NCBI GenBank assembly: GCA_016930815.1
Contig: JAFGFZ010000437.1
Span: forward strand, 1-45,577
DNA: 45,577 nt
Direction of reading: 5' to 3'
Source of the DNA: Pirellulales bacterium
GTDB taxonomy: Bacteria; Planctomycetota; Planctomycetia; Pirellulales; Lacipirellulaceae
Shown here: positions 1 to 8,405 of the stretch, piece by piece
Numbering within the stretch: the stretch's first letter is position 1
How the letters are laid out: every line of letters starts with the position of its first letter
Position numbers and translations under genes: made by a program
Notes under the pieces: model-generated
Told to the model about the DNA's origin: nothing
Database searches by the model: none
The model's input: only the letters and a program-made list of their open reading frames with translations

Positions 1-41
1 GACCCAACGCGTGCCAAGCCCGCAACCCAAAAGGGCTTACA

Positions 42-68
42 AACATGCGCGCACCACGCGCGCATGTT
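42..68. repeat. Perfect 11-bp hairpin
   Basis: AACATGCGCGC and GCGCGCATGTT form a perfect 11-bp inverted repeat around a 5-base loop. No T-run follows on either strand, so it is not a classical intrinsic terminator. It could end an upstream transcript lying outside the window or be a protein-binding palindrome. Function is unknown. Confidence 0.5.
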
Positions 69-160
69 ACAGACGAAGACTCTAAAGGACCAAAAGCTGG
101 AAAGACAAAGGCACGTGCCATCAGGAACTCGGCGGGAAAAGACTTGGCGCAAGGCTGATC

Positions 161-188
161 TTGGCTATTGCCATCGAACCGCTATAAT
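161..188 (+). promoter_or_regulatory. Candidate sigma70 promoter for the first lipoprotein gene
   Basis: TTGGCT at 161-166 and a perfect TATAAT at 183-188 are separated by 16 bases. Transcription from here would start near 195 and give a leader of about 115 bases before the ATG at 309. Confidence 0.5.
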
Positions 189-308
189 CCGTCGCTCTTT
201 CGGCCTGGGTATTTCTAAAGCTTCGTGAGTGGCCGCGCAGCGTGTGTCTTGTGGGATATCCGGGCGAGTCGATTCGTTCACACACCCTCCTTTGCAAGGG
301 ACGGCTCG

Positions 309-1097
309 ATGTGGAATGGCCCGGCAATTTTCCGACATGTCTACGCCTTGCTTCTTGGCGTCGCGGTCTGCTGCTTGGGTTGCGGGACCACTCGTTCGAC
401 GGACACGTCACGGACGGCGACCGAGCAACTCTTGATTTCGGATTCAATCGATCGGACTGTACAACAGATCAATTTTCGCCCGCTGGCAGGCCGGAGGATT
501 TATCTCGATACAACCTATCTTTCAAGTGTTACCGACCAGTCCTATCTCGTCAGCACACTCCGACAGCATATGCTTGCTAGCGGCTGCATTTTATCATCGT
601 CTCGGGACGAGGCCGAGTATATCGTCGAGGCACGAGCTGGCGCGGTGGGAACGAACCGCCATGATCTTCTGTTTGGGATTCCTGCTGTCAATATCCCAAC
701 CTATCTGCCAGGTTTGGGAGGAGCTCCGGCAAGCATTCCTGAAATGCCGATCATCAAACGGTCGCATGGGATCGGAGTCTCCAAGATTGCGGTATATGCC
801 TACCATCGAGAAACCGGTGCACCAATCTGGCAATCCGGTATCGCCATCGATCGTAGTACGGCCAGGGATACGTGGATTCTTGGTGCGGGTCCTTTCCAAA
901 GTGGGACTATCCGGGATGGGACTGCGTTTGCCGGTACCGAATTGCGCATTCCGCTTCTTCCCGAATCATCCGACAGGGACAAAACCGTACCCGTGGTGAA
1001 CATTCATGAAGAAGCCGTGTTCCAAGCACCGGTGGCGCCGGTCACGGCCCAGGCCTCGTACGAAGACCAATCCGAACAGACGCCCCAAAAGCAATAG
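309..1097 (+). CDS. Planctomycete lipoprotein, DUF6655-like
   Basis: Predicted lipoprotein of 262 residues. From the ATG at 309 the protein has a short N-terminus, a hydrophobic stretch (YALLLGVAVCCLGC) and a lipobox ending LGC, so it should be lipidated and anchored in a membrane. AAGGGA lies about 7 bases upstream, which favours this ATG over the GTG at 225, since that would bury the signal peptide behind 28 extra residues. The mature part resembles the family I remember as DUF6655: a TEQLL block, a repeated LAG/YLD core, then VEARAGAVGT, and a segment predicting IAVYAYHRETG and a PIWQSG motif. The fold looks like those envelope lipoproteins that carry a conserved periplasmic domain. No catalytic residues are evident and the function is unknown. 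The stop codon directly abuts the stop of the convergent hydrolase gene. Confidence 0.7.
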   Translation: MWNGPAIFRHVYALLLGVAVCCLGCGTTRSTDTSRTATEQLLISDSIDRTVQQINFRPLAGRRIYLDTTYLSSVTDQSYLVSTLRQHMLASGCILSSSRDEAEYIVEARAGAVGTNRHDLLFGIPAVNIPTYLPGLGGAPASIPEMPIIKRSHGIGVSKIAVYAYHRETGAPIWQSGIAIDRSTARDTWILGAGPFQSGTIRDGTAFAGTELRIPLLPESSDRDKTVPVVNIHEEAVFQAPVAPVTAQASYEDQSEQTPQKQ

Positions 1098-2123
1098 CTA
1101 ATCACCCGGACCGGTCATGGCCTGGTAAATTTCCAGGAGGATCTTGGGGAGCAGTACGATGCCCGAGTAGTGATCCACGGGCAATTGGATGTGATGGCCA
1201 TCGGGCAGACGCGCGGCTTTCGCCAGCGCCTGCGAACATGCGGGTGGAACCACATCGTCGAATTCTCCATAATAAAGCCAAGTTGTTTGGGGATCCATGC
1301 GATGGGCTAGCCGCAAAGGTTCAATCGTTCGCGTTAATTCCCGTAGCCTCGTGCCCTCAATCCCAGCCGCTTTCAGCTGATCGCGGAGAGAAGCCGAGTC
1401 GCGAGCCCCCTGCTCAATCACCTCATGCAGGTTTCCGCCGGCCAACAGGATAAAAATCCGGTTGTAACCATGGTCGAGTCCAGCGACTGTTGCCGTAACA
1501 AAGCCACCCAGACTGGTCCCCTGCAGACCAATCTTCGTGGTGTCGATCGAGGGTAGAGCCGCCACGGCATCCCGTGCGCGACGCACGTCCGCCACCCCTT
1601 GTTTTAATATCTCAAAGGTGTTTGCAACGTCCCGTGCCGCGTCCGTTTTCCGGACTCCGTAACCGGGTAGCTGGATTAAAAAAGTATGCATCTTCAATCC
1701 GGCAAGACCGCGGGCAATCATCCGCCCAACCGTCATGTTCCGCCCCGACTCATGCACGATCACAATGGCAGGGGCACGGAGGATATTTTTTTCGGTGTCC
1801 CGAGCGACATACCATTCCATGGCAACCAGGTCATTGGCCGGATCGCGGGTGTCAATTGGCGAAGGATATCGTACAAGAAAATTCCCGCAACCCTCCTCTG
1901 GTTTGTCGCAACGAACGGTGAACTGGCTTGGAACCCATCGGAGGGCTGCCAGGCACTGCTGGGCGTCCTCGGATGGTTCCTCGCCGCAGGATAACGTGTC
2001 TTGCGCGGTATAAGTGGAACCTGCAACAATCGGAAATTCACCAGCTCGCGCTGGATATGCCACCACGCACCCAAGGCACATGATGATACCCCATTTGGCC
2101 CGTTCGTTTCTTCGGGAGGTCAT
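1098..2123 (-). CDS. Exported alpha/beta hydrolase (dienelactone hydrolase-like)
   Basis: Likely secreted serine hydrolase. The nucleophile elbow G-T-S-L-G (in GLQGTSLGGF) matches GxSxG. A later acidic residue in GEFDDVVPP and a histidine in DHYSG complete a credible Ser-Asp-His triad in the usual order. The N-terminus from the Met at 2123 (MTSRRNERAKWGIIMCLG) has a positive n-region, hydrophobic core and an ARA cleavage-like site before GEF. The open frame continues upstream to 2198, but those extra residues would place the signal deep inside the protein, so the shorter start is preferred; neither has a strong Shine-Dalgarno. A Cys-rich segment precedes the hydrolase core. The substrate cannot be read from sequence; esters or acylated polysaccharides are possible. 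The gene is convergent with and directly abuts the upstream lipoprotein gene. Confidence 0.75.
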   Translation of the reverse strand: MTSRRNERAKWGIIMCLGCVVAYPARAGEFPIVAGSTYTAQDTLSCGEEPSEDAQQCLAALRWVPSQFTVRCDKPEEGCGNFLVRYPSPIDTRDPANDLVAMEWYVARDTEKNILRAPAIVIVHESGRNMTVGRMIARGLAGLKMHTFLIQLPGYGVRKTDAARDVANTFEILKQGVADVRRARDAVAALPSIDTTKIGLQGTSLGGFVTATVAGLDHGYNRIFILLAGGNLHEVIEQGARDSASLRDQLKAAGIEGTRLRELTRTIEPLRLAHRMDPQTTWLYYGEFDDVVPPACSQALAKAARLPDGHHIQLPVDHYSGIVLLPKILLEIYQAMTGPGD

Positions 2124-2259
2124 CTGGCAGAATGTATTCCAGTTAGGCATCGGCTTCATCCAGTTCAATCGGTGGTACTTCATGTTAGGTGTTCGCAAGA
2201 TCCAGTTGATGTTGTCTTGTTGAGTAGATGTCGGTTTTCATCATCGATAGGACATCGTG

Positions 2260-3471
2260 TTAATCCTCGATGCTGTGATGGCGATTGGCCATGAACCGTT
2301 CAGCTCCTAGGATCAGAATGAAAAATCCTACCATCAGCAAGAGGCTGCTAAAACCGAGCAAAAGCAATGGGCCTTGCGGTCGGCCAGGTTCAAGCACTGA
2401 TCTTTGCGGGTGATTTGGATTGTAAAAAACGGGAACCTCTTTTCCTTTCTGGTATCGATTGACGATGTTGAAAGCCGAGCGATAACTGCTACTGGCAAAG
2501 TCCGAAAATGAGATGCGATTGCCAGTATATCGGTAGCGATCCACCGCGTATCCATAGCTGATAGCAGCTGAGTAGCTTTTTCCTCCCTCGGAATCTTCCG
2601 ATGATTCTACTTTTGATACCAGAATCCGGCCCGGCACCTGGGGCCAGTCGCGGCTGGCCAGGGCCTGGTTGAGTTCGATCACGGCCCAGGCACAGAGGCC
2701 ACCGCCCACCAGCGTCGACACGATTCCGATAACAGCCACAAACCAGGGCAGTTTCTTTCCTCGAAGAGCCGCTATTCGTTCTTGGTGATGGTGAGTCCGG
2801 ATGGAGGCTGGCACAGTCTTCAGGTATCGCACGTACATCAAAAGACCATAGACTATTCCGCCGACGTATCCAACGCCACCCGATACGAACATCGGAGCCA
2901 AGGCCAGTATCAAGGCAATGGGATGCGACGTGGTCATGCTCATCCCGTCGTCATGATGCCGCGGAGAATCAGAGCCGAATTCAATCGCGTCGAACCAACC
3001 GCCGGGAGCAAAAGGACTCATGGCAAGCGAAAACCAGCACATCATCAGATGCATACCAAGAATGAATCCAATCCCTGCGCAAATGAATCCGCACCAGCTA
3101 GCTCCCTTAACAACACTGCCTAGTGTTGGAAAATCGTGAGAATCCCAGGTGCCTTTTTTCTGTTCAACCTTCTTGGATCGCCGCTTGGCAACGTGGTTTG
3201 ATAATTGCTTTGTAAGCTTCCTGGGAGTTGGAAAAGAGAACTTCTTGTCGTTGGGGCGAACCCAACCTAGAGGCAGACCAATCGCTCCCACAACCACTCC
3301 GAGCACCCAACCAGACTGTCTCCCGTAACCATCCCAGTGATCCGTGACGAAAATGAGAATAACATCGACAATCGTAGCAAACATGCTACACACAAGCCCC
3401 AATAACAGCACAAAAAAGAGATATTCGCAGATAGCGAATGCCCATGAGAAAAAGAACTTACCAACTTCCAT
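2260..3471 (-). CDS. Multi-pass membrane protein with C-terminal DUF3592 domain
   Basis: Integral membrane protein of 403 residues. Hydrophobic segments lie at about residues 12-42, 52-70, 122-150, 182-212, 242-268 and 368-390. The C-terminal part at about residues 275-365 matches the DUF3592 pattern: WPQVPGRI, a Y.Y.V..YRYTGNRISF block, a YQKGKEVPVFYNP segment and SVLEPGRP. This domain is thought to be an extracytoplasmic beta module between two helices. A basic linker (residues 80-106) and a His-rich acidic loop near 165-180 are also visible. GAAGGA lies about 9 bases before the ATG. It is divergent from the arginine dihydrolase gene. No enzymatic role is indicated, and DUF3592 proteins remain largely uncharacterised. 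Confidence 0.75.
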   Translation of the reverse strand: MEVGKFFFSWAFAICEYLFFVLLLGLVCSMFATIVDVILIFVTDHWDGYGRQSGWVLGVVVGAIGLPLGWVRPNDKKFSFPTPRKLTKQLSNHVAKRRSKKVEQKKGTWDSHDFPTLGSVVKGASWCGFICAGIGFILGMHLMMCWFSLAMSPFAPGGWFDAIEFGSDSPRHHDDGMSMTTSHPIALILALAPMFVSGGVGYVGGIVYGLLMYVRYLKTVPASIRTHHHQERIAALRGKKLPWFVAVIGIVSTLVGGGLCAWAVIELNQALASRDWPQVPGRILVSKVESSEDSEGGKSYSAAISYGYAVDRYRYTGNRISFSDFASSSYRSAFNIVNRYQKGKEVPVFYNPNHPQRSVLEPGRPQGPLLLLGFSSLLLMVGFFILILGAERFMANRHHSIED

Positions 3472-3499
3472 CGCGATATTCCTTCAATTCTGATCGTCA

Positions 3500-3528
3500 C
3501 TGTTCCTTTCCAAAGATGGCGTTACAAT
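3500..3528 (+). promoter_or_regulatory. Candidate promoter of the arginine dihydrolase gene
   Basis: TACAAT at 3523-3528 is a good -10 element, with a weak -35 (CTGTTC, 3500-3505) 17 bases upstream. Transcription would start near 3535. That leaves room for the Shine-Dalgarno and ATG at 3575 and argues against translation from 3527. Confidence 0.4.
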
Positions 3529-3574
3529 GGCCTGGAATGTGCATGGAATTCCGATTCTCTTGGAAGGATGCTCG

Positions 3575-5671
3575 ATGTCCAGCCGCAGCCAGATCCTAAT
3601 GTGTCATCCGGCTCATTTCGATGTTCAATACGTGATCAATCCATGGATGGAAGGCCATGTGGGTCGCGTCCGCAAAGATGTCGCTCTTGAGCAATGGGAT
3701 CATCTCTTCTCGGTTGTCAGTCAGTTGGTACGGGTCGCGGTGATTGAGGGTTCCGAAGATCTGCCGGATATGTGTTTCACCGCGAATGCCGGTTTTATCT
3801 TGGGGAATCGATTTGTACCAAGTACATTCCGATTCTACCAGCGACAACCAGAAATTCCACTGTTTTCAAGTTGGTTTGACGATGCTGGATTCGACGTGGA
3901 CGACGCGATGGCCGATACCCCTTTTGAGGGTGAAGGAGATGCCCTATTGCAGTTGGATGGGAATCCTACACCCGTTTTGTGGGCAGGTTACAGTGTTCGC
4001 AGCTCCCTCGAATCGCACCGGGAAATCAACCAGCGCCTGCAGATCGACGTTGTGTCATTGCGACTTGTCGATGAAAGGTTTTATCACCTGGATACCTGCT
4101 TCGTCCCCTTGGGTGATGGGCGGGTGATGTATTATCCAGCTGCGTTCGATGAGATGTCCCTCAAGCAGATTCGCCAGCGGGTGCCCGGCGATCAGCGGCT
4201 CGAAGTTGGCGAATCCGACGCCATGCGATTCGCCTGCAATGCGTTGCTTCTGGATCATACCCTAATCACCAATCATGCCAGTGACAGGCTGATTCGGCAG
4301 TTGTCGGACTGGGGCTATGAAACCATCGTGACGCCCGTTGATGAATTTATACTGGCCGGTGGTGCGGTCAAATGCCTCTGCTTGATCATCGATCAGCATG
4401 CGAATCCTGTGGGTACCGGACACGTTGAATCTCCGATTCGATCCACCCATGTTGAACTTCACGGCCATCTACTCGACAGCGGTCTGATCAACCGGATTTT
4501 TGATTCAACGAATGATGCGGGTGGGGAAGCCAAGGTTGAGCAGCTAACCATTGCCCAACGTCACGATCAGCCATCGACTGCGCAATTGAGGATCATTGCT
4601 CCTTCCGCCGATCGACTCGACATGATCATCAATCGGCTGATGTTGCTCGGAGCCCGCCCGAGCGACGAACCGCAAGATGCCCGGCTCGAGCCCGTCACCA
4701 AGGATGGTGTTGCACCCAATGAGTTTTATTCAACGACCATTTACCCAACGGAAGTGCGTTGCGAGGGGAACTGGATTCCTGTTGATCGGCAGCGGATGGA
4801 TGCGGTGATCGTGGTTGAGATGGGCCATCGTGATCAATCCATGGCACGTTGCAGGCTGATCCGCGACTTGCGAATTGGGCAGCGGATCGTTTGTGGAGTG
4901 GACGGGGTCCGCGTGAATCGGCCGATGGCGAAACTAGGCGACAAGGAATTTTCATTCATGTCGGCTGGTGTATCCACGGAACGGCGTGTGGAATTGGCCG
5001 TTCAGGAATTGGCCTGGGAGATGCGAAGGATCAAGAACCGCGGTGGCCGCATCGTCTGTGTTGCCGGTCCTGTCGTGGTTCATACCGGGGGCGCTGCGTA
5101 TCTGAGCCAGATCATCCGGCTCGGATACGTTCAGGCCTTGCTCACCGGGAACGCACTCCCGGTGCACGATATCGAATACAATTTGTTCGGGACATCCCTC
5201 GGCGTGGATTTGCGTCGCGGGGTCGGTGTGCACGGTGGACATCAGCACCATATCCGGGCGATTAATCTCGTCCGCGGCGCCGGTTCGATCCGGGAGGCCG
5301 TGGAACAAGGATTGATCACGGGTGGGATCATGTATGAATGTGTCCGCAACGGGGTGGATTACGTCCTTGCCGGTTCGATTCGGGATGATGGTCCGCTCCC
5401 CGATACCTTCATGGACTTGACTCAAGCCCAGGCGGCCTATGCAGCCGCGATCGAGAAAACGGATATGATCTTGATGCTCGCATCGATGCTGCATGCGATT
5501 GGAACCGGTAACATGACACCCGCCGGTGTCCGACTCGTCTGCGTGGACATCACTCCCTCGGTGGTGACCAAACTCGCCGACCGAGGCAGCATCGAATCCA
5601 CAGGGATCGTCACCGATGTGGGACTCTTCCTGAACCTGCTCGCGAGGCGGCTCAGTCAATCGGATGCCTAG
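3575..5671 (+). CDS. argZ: Arginine dihydrolase / LOR-SDH domain fusion (ArgZ/AgrE type)
   Basis: Two-domain cytoplasmic enzyme of 698 residues. Residues 1-275 are a guanidino-group-modifying (arginine deiminase-like) domain: NPWM with Asn22, CFTAN with Asn71, FEGEGDAL at 117-124, FYHLDTCF with His171, and GGAVKCL with the catalytic Cys267. Residues 285-690 match the TIGR00300 LOR/SDH domain: HVELHGHLLDSG, a DGVAPNEFY block, PTEVRCEGNW, GPVVVHTGG, GNALPVHDIE, GTSLGVD, AGSIRDDGPLPD and a C-terminal TDVGLFLNLL. In cyanobacteria this architecture is arginine dihydrolase: it converts arginine to ornithine, CO2 and ammonia, with the C-terminal domain linked in AgrE to ornithine-to-proline conversion. 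GGAAGG 7 bases before 3575 fixes the start; the frame opens earlier at 3527. Arginine catabolism or nitrogen storage turnover is the inferred role. Confidence 0.88.
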   Translation: MSSRSQILMCHPAHFDVQYVINPWMEGHVGRVRKDVALEQWDHLFSVVSQLVRVAVIEGSEDLPDMCFTANAGFILGNRFVPSTFRFYQRQPEIPLFSSWFDDAGFDVDDAMADTPFEGEGDALLQLDGNPTPVLWAGYSVRSSLESHREINQRLQIDVVSLRLVDERFYHLDTCFVPLGDGRVMYYPAAFDEMSLKQIRQRVPGDQRLEVGESDAMRFACNALLLDHTLITNHASDRLIRQLSDWGYETIVTPVDEFILAGGAVKCLCLIIDQHANPVGTGHVESPIRSTHVELHGHLLDSGLINRIFDSTNDAGGEAKVEQLTIAQRHDQPSTAQLRIIAPSADRLDMIINRLMLLGARPSDEPQDARLEPVTKDGVAPNEFYSTTIYPTEVRCEGNWIPVDRQRMDAVIVVEMGHRDQSMARCRLIRDLRIGQRIVCGVDGVRVNRPMAKLGDKEFSFMSAGVSTERRVELAVQELAWEMRRIKNRGGRIVCVAGPVVVHTGGAAYLSQIIRLGYVQALLTGNALPVHDIEYNLFGTSLGVDLRRGVGVHGGHQHHIRAINLVRGAGSIREAVEQGLITGGIMYECVRNGVDYVLAGSIRDDGPLPDTFMDLTQAQAAYAAAIEKTDMILMLASMLHAIGTGNMTPAGVRLVCVDITPSVVTKLADRGSIESTGIVTDVGLFLNLLARRLSQSDA

Positions 5672-5748
5672 AGACATGCGTATTTGATTTGTCCACTCTG
5701 GGTGAGCCTGGTTCGGACAGGGCTTGCGCCCCCGTGGATCCAGCTATC

Positions 5749-5880
5749 TGAGGGTGTCCGGAAATTGGGAGGGCGAGGCTCCTGCCGAGCCGCATGCCAA
5801 TACTAGAGTTCCGGCTCGGCAGGAGCCTCGCCCTCCCGAAAACCGCAAATTCCAGCATATCAAATTCCCGGACACCCTCA
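5749..5880. repeat. MITE-like imperfect inverted repeat
   Basis: The element begins TGAGGGTGTCCGG and ends with its complement CCGGACACCCTCA. Inside lie second, near-perfect arms of about 26 bp, GGGAGGGCGAGGCTCC... and ...GGAGCCTCGCCCTCCC, around a short AT-richer centre (about 5803-5812). The right half carries roughly 27 extra bases between its outer and inner arms, so the two halves are not symmetric. There is no open reading frame inside. It sits between the convergently ending arginine dihydrolase gene and the PEBP lipoprotein gene. GGGAGGGCGAGGCTCC arms of this kind are, as I remember, dispersed in planctomycete genomes. No clear target-site duplication is visible. In RNA it would form a long hairpin and could also end transcripts. 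Confidence 0.75.
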
Positions 5881-5905
5881 GCTAGATTAAAGAAAGGAGA
5901 ATGGC

Positions 5906-6526
5906 ATGGTTGATCCAACGAATCCAAAGTTCGCAATGGCACTTGGGATCCTATTGATGTTTGGGTCCGGATGTGGTACCCGTGAGCCGAAGCGGCCCCA
6001 AGGAATCGAATCACAATCCCCCAACGCGAGGTCGATGATGCAACTGACAAGCAGCGCGTTTAAGAATGGCGAGGCGATTGAAAGAGACTATACCGCAGAC
6101 GGCAGGAATATCTCACCTCCCCTTGCCTGGTCGGGTGTTCCGGAGGGAACAGAATCCCTGGCATTGATCTGTGATGACCCGGATGCCCCGAATCCCCAGC
6201 GGCCCGCGGCCACTCCGTGGGTCCATTGGGTTCTCTACAATCTCCCGCCAGATCAGACTGAATTGCCACCAGCCATTGATCGGTCCCGCGAACTCGAATC
6301 GATTCCCGGCGCCCGCCAAGGGCAAAACTCCTGGCCTGGAGACAATATCGGCTACCTTGGACCGGAACCGCCTCCTAAGAGTGGTCTCCATCGCTATTTC
6401 TTTAAGCTCTATGCCTTGGATACGATGCTCGACCTGCGCGCCGGGGCGAACAAGGAAGAGCTGCTCAAGGCGATGGAAGGGCACATTCTCGGTGAGGGGC
6501 AACTGATCGGCGTCTACCAACGGTAG
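5906..6526 (+). CDS. YbhB/YbcL family (PEBP-like) lipoprotein
   Basis: Phosphatidylethanolamine-binding-protein family member with a lipoprotein signal. The N-terminus ([13 protein letters not shown]) ends in an SGC lipobox near residue 24. The domain from about residue 50 shows the family signatures: [12 protein letters not shown], a [17 protein letters not shown] block, [18 protein letters not shown], and the late [13 protein letters not shown] followed by a [12 protein letters not shown]-terminus. The D-P-D-A-P and H-W-V-L residues line the anion pocket in family structures. Length is normal for the bacterial family plus a signal. GGAG at 5896-5899 sits 6 bases before this ATG; another ATG at 5901 is out of frame. 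Bacterial PEBP proteins have no settled role. Confidence 0.88.
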   Translation: MVDPTNPKFAMALGILLMFGSGCGTREPKRPQGIESQSPNARSMMQLTSSAFKNGEAIERDYTADGRNISPPLAWSGVPEGTESLALICDDPDAPNPQRPAATPWVHWVLYNLPPDQTELPPAIDRSRELESIPGARQGQNSWPGDNIGYLGPEPPPKSGLHRYFFKLYALDTMLDLRAGANKEELLKAMEGHILGEGQLIGVYQR

Positions 6527-6544
6527 GTACGAAGTTTCCTTCCT

Positions 6545-7540
6545 TCAGGAGGGATCCACGAGATCGTCGGACAATCTTCGTATCCAGACGGTTCGGCGGT
6601 CCCATGGGATGAATCCGACCCGTTCATAGATTCGGGTAACCGGTGTATTGGCAACATCGACGGCCAGGACGACCTGATCCGCGCCACCCAGTTTCGCCTG
6701 CCACAGGGCGAAACGTGCGATCCAATCACCCCACCCTTGACCGCGGGCATCCGGTACAAGCCCCATATACACAAGTTCCCATGGCTGGGCCGGTGCATGG
6801 CTGGTTAACAAGAGCACGCCGACATCCGTATTCTCGTGCCGCACGAAAAACCATCGCCCTGGATCATAAACACCGGTCGCCTGATAACCGGAAATGACAT
6901 CCTCGATTTCTCGCAATCCGTCCAGTGCCGGACAATCGAGGGAATTGATATAGGTTTGTTGAATCAGTTGGCCGAGCCGTGCCCGCTGATCATCCCGATA
7001 GGGCTGGAATGTGAGGGAGGTGTCGCGAGGTTGGGATGCCGAATGGGTTGGAGCCGCAAGGTAGACAAGATCCGTCAGGTCTTCAAAACCGGCTGATCGA
7101 AAGCGTTGGGCATCCTGCGTATCTTCCTTGCGTAGGAGGGTCTGGACCAAGATCACTCCCCTGGACCGAAGTTGGCCAAGTACATCGGCGATGAGCCGAT
7201 CCGCGATCCGGTGCCCAGGTTGGTTCATTCGAAACGCCTGCCGCGGTGGCATGAGGATGGCCGTCCGGCCAGGCAGGTGTTGAAACCACACAGCTCCGAC
7301 GAGTGTCCCCCGGTCCAGCGCGATAGAGAGGCTGTTCCGAGTCAAAGTGTCTTCTTGGAGGATGTTGGCCAATCCTTCGATCGCTGCGGTCCGGTCCGGC
7401 TCGGGCAGGTCGGAAAAAACAATCTGCAATGCGGCCGAATATTGGGACGGTTCACATGCTGAAATCTGGATTGATTCACCAATCGTGGGCCGGTTCATGA
7501 GGTTCAAGATAGCGGAATGGCCAGGATCCGGGCAGACCAT
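6545..7540 (-). CDS. GNAT-family N-acetyltransferase
   Basis: Two-lobed GNAT acetyltransferase of about 332 residues. The C-terminal half is the recognisable one: a DTDVGVLLL strand, LVYMGLVPDARGQGWG with the acetyl-CoA-binding R-G-Q-G-W-G loop, then NTPVTRIYERVGF, the usual end-of-domain motif. The N-terminal half (about residues 15-160) has GNAT-like strand pattern but no clear pyrophosphate loop, so it may be a degenerate second GNAT lobe. The open frame extends to 7825 but would then overlap the start of the divergent PDZ gene; GGAGAAGAG upstream of the Met at 7540 supports that start, and a further Met at 7498 is possible. The acyl acceptor is unknown. Confidence 0.75.
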   Translation of the reverse strand: MVCPDPGHSAILNLMNRPTIGESIQISACEPSQYSAALQIVFSDLPEPDRTAAIEGLANILQEDTLTRNSLSIALDRGTLVGAVWFQHLPGRTAILMPPRQAFRMNQPGHRIADRLIADVLGQLRSRGVILVQTLLRKEDTQDAQRFRSAGFEDLTDLVYLAAPTHSASQPRDTSLTFQPYRDDQRARLGQLIQQTYINSLDCPALDGLREIEDVISGYQATGVYDPGRWFFVRHENTDVGVLLLTSHAPAQPWELVYMGLVPDARGQGWGDWIARFALWQAKLGGADQVVLAVDVANTPVTRIYERVGFIPWDRRTVWIRRLSDDLVDPS

Positions 7541-7571
7541 TTCCAGATCTCTTCTCCTTTTGGGAAACCGC

Positions 7572-7599
7572 TTATATAACAGCGCCTGGAGGCTATAAT
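7572..7599 (+). promoter_or_regulatory. Candidate promoter of the PDZ-selA pair
   Basis: A perfect TATAAT at 7594-7599 follows TTATAT at 7572-7577 with 16 bases between. It lies about 147 bases upstream of the ATG at 7746 and in the divergent region shared with the acetyltransferase gene. Confidence 0.4.
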
Positions 7600-7745
7600 G
7601 ATGGGCGTGGAACGAAAACTCCAGGCCGAGGGCCACCTTGGGCGTTAGATTCGCGGTCGAAAAAAGCGTCGGATCCGCTGGATCAACACGAGCAACGGGG
7701 CTCCCATCAAGTCCCCCTGGCACATTCGCGGTGCAGGAGTCAATC

Positions 7746-8405
7746 ATGTCCAGTTCTCGACAAGGTGCCATGATTCTTCGTGTGATGATGATTGCCCTGC
7801 TTGGGATTCCTTGTGGAGGCATCATCCATGCCCAGACGCCATTGGAGCGGCTTGAACGGCAGGTGGCCGGTGATCTGGCGGCAACGAAGCCGCTCCCGGA
7901 CCCGGCGGCTGGAGCGGAACCGGAACCGGTGGCGGAATCCGGTTATTTCGGGATCATCGGAGACAGCTGCCCTGATGGAACGCCAGGGGTCCAGGTTTTG
8001 GAAGTGGTTCTTGGTGGCCCAGCGGCCCAGGCCGGAATGGTGGCCGGTGATATCATCACGGGATTGGCTGGCCAACCGATCCGGTCCGCCGAGGAATTCT
8101 CGGCCATCGCGATCCGGCTGGCCGCGGGGAATGAAGTGGAATTGCAGTTACTCCGATCGGGGAAACCGGCACGGGTTCTTGTCCGCCTCGATCGGCGGCC
8201 CAGTCCACAGAACACGCCTCCACCAAACATCGATTCACCAATTGAACCACCGAATCTCCCGCCCCATCCTGATCCAGCCACTGCCGCGTCGATTCGAGCG
8301 CTCAATCAACGGATCGAAGCATTGGAGCAGCGGATTCAACGGCTCGAACAGCTCGTATTGGAACTCTCAAAGACATTCCCTCCCGAAGCGGATTCACCTC
8401 CATGA
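7746..8405 (+). CDS. Secreted PDZ-domain protein with C-terminal coiled coil
   Basis: Exported or periplasmic 219-residue protein. Residues 1-29 form a signal peptide (MILRVMMIALLGIPCGG core, IHA cleavage-like site). Residues 66-150 are a PDZ domain of the HtrA/CPBP type: GYFGIIGD, VVLGGPAAQAGMVAGD and IITGLAGQPI, which mark the carboxylate-binding loop and the G-D-I-I strand. A Pro-rich linker (150-178) is followed by a heptad-like segment (183-207, LNQRIEALEQRIQRLEQLV) that should form a coiled coil. There is no protease domain, so it is probably an adaptor. GGAG lies 7 bases before the ATG; an upstream TTG start at 7638 lacks support. Its stop overlaps the selA start by ATGA, indicating coupled translation. 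Confidence 0.78.
   Translation: MSSSRQGAMILRVMMIALLGIPCGGIIHAQTPLERLERQVAGDLAATKPLPDPAAGAEPEPVAESGYFGIIGDSCPDGTPGVQVLEVVLGGPAAQAGMVAGDIITGLAGQPIRSAEEFSAIAIRLAAGNEVELQLLRSGKPARVLVRLDRRPSPQNTPPPNIDSPIEPPNLPPHPDPATAASIRALNQRIEALEQRIQRLEQLVLELSKTFPPEADSPP

Larger units (their letters stand above)
1..308. other. Leading intergenic region
   Basis: No gene is supported here. The stretch holds a short perfect hairpin near its left end and a sigma70-like promoter, both listed separately. An open frame begins at a GTG at 225, but it only extends the lipoprotein gene beyond its plausible ATG. The opposite-strand frame across 121-447 shows no recognisable protein features. The left edge of the window may cut the end of an unseen gene. 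Confidence 0.5.
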
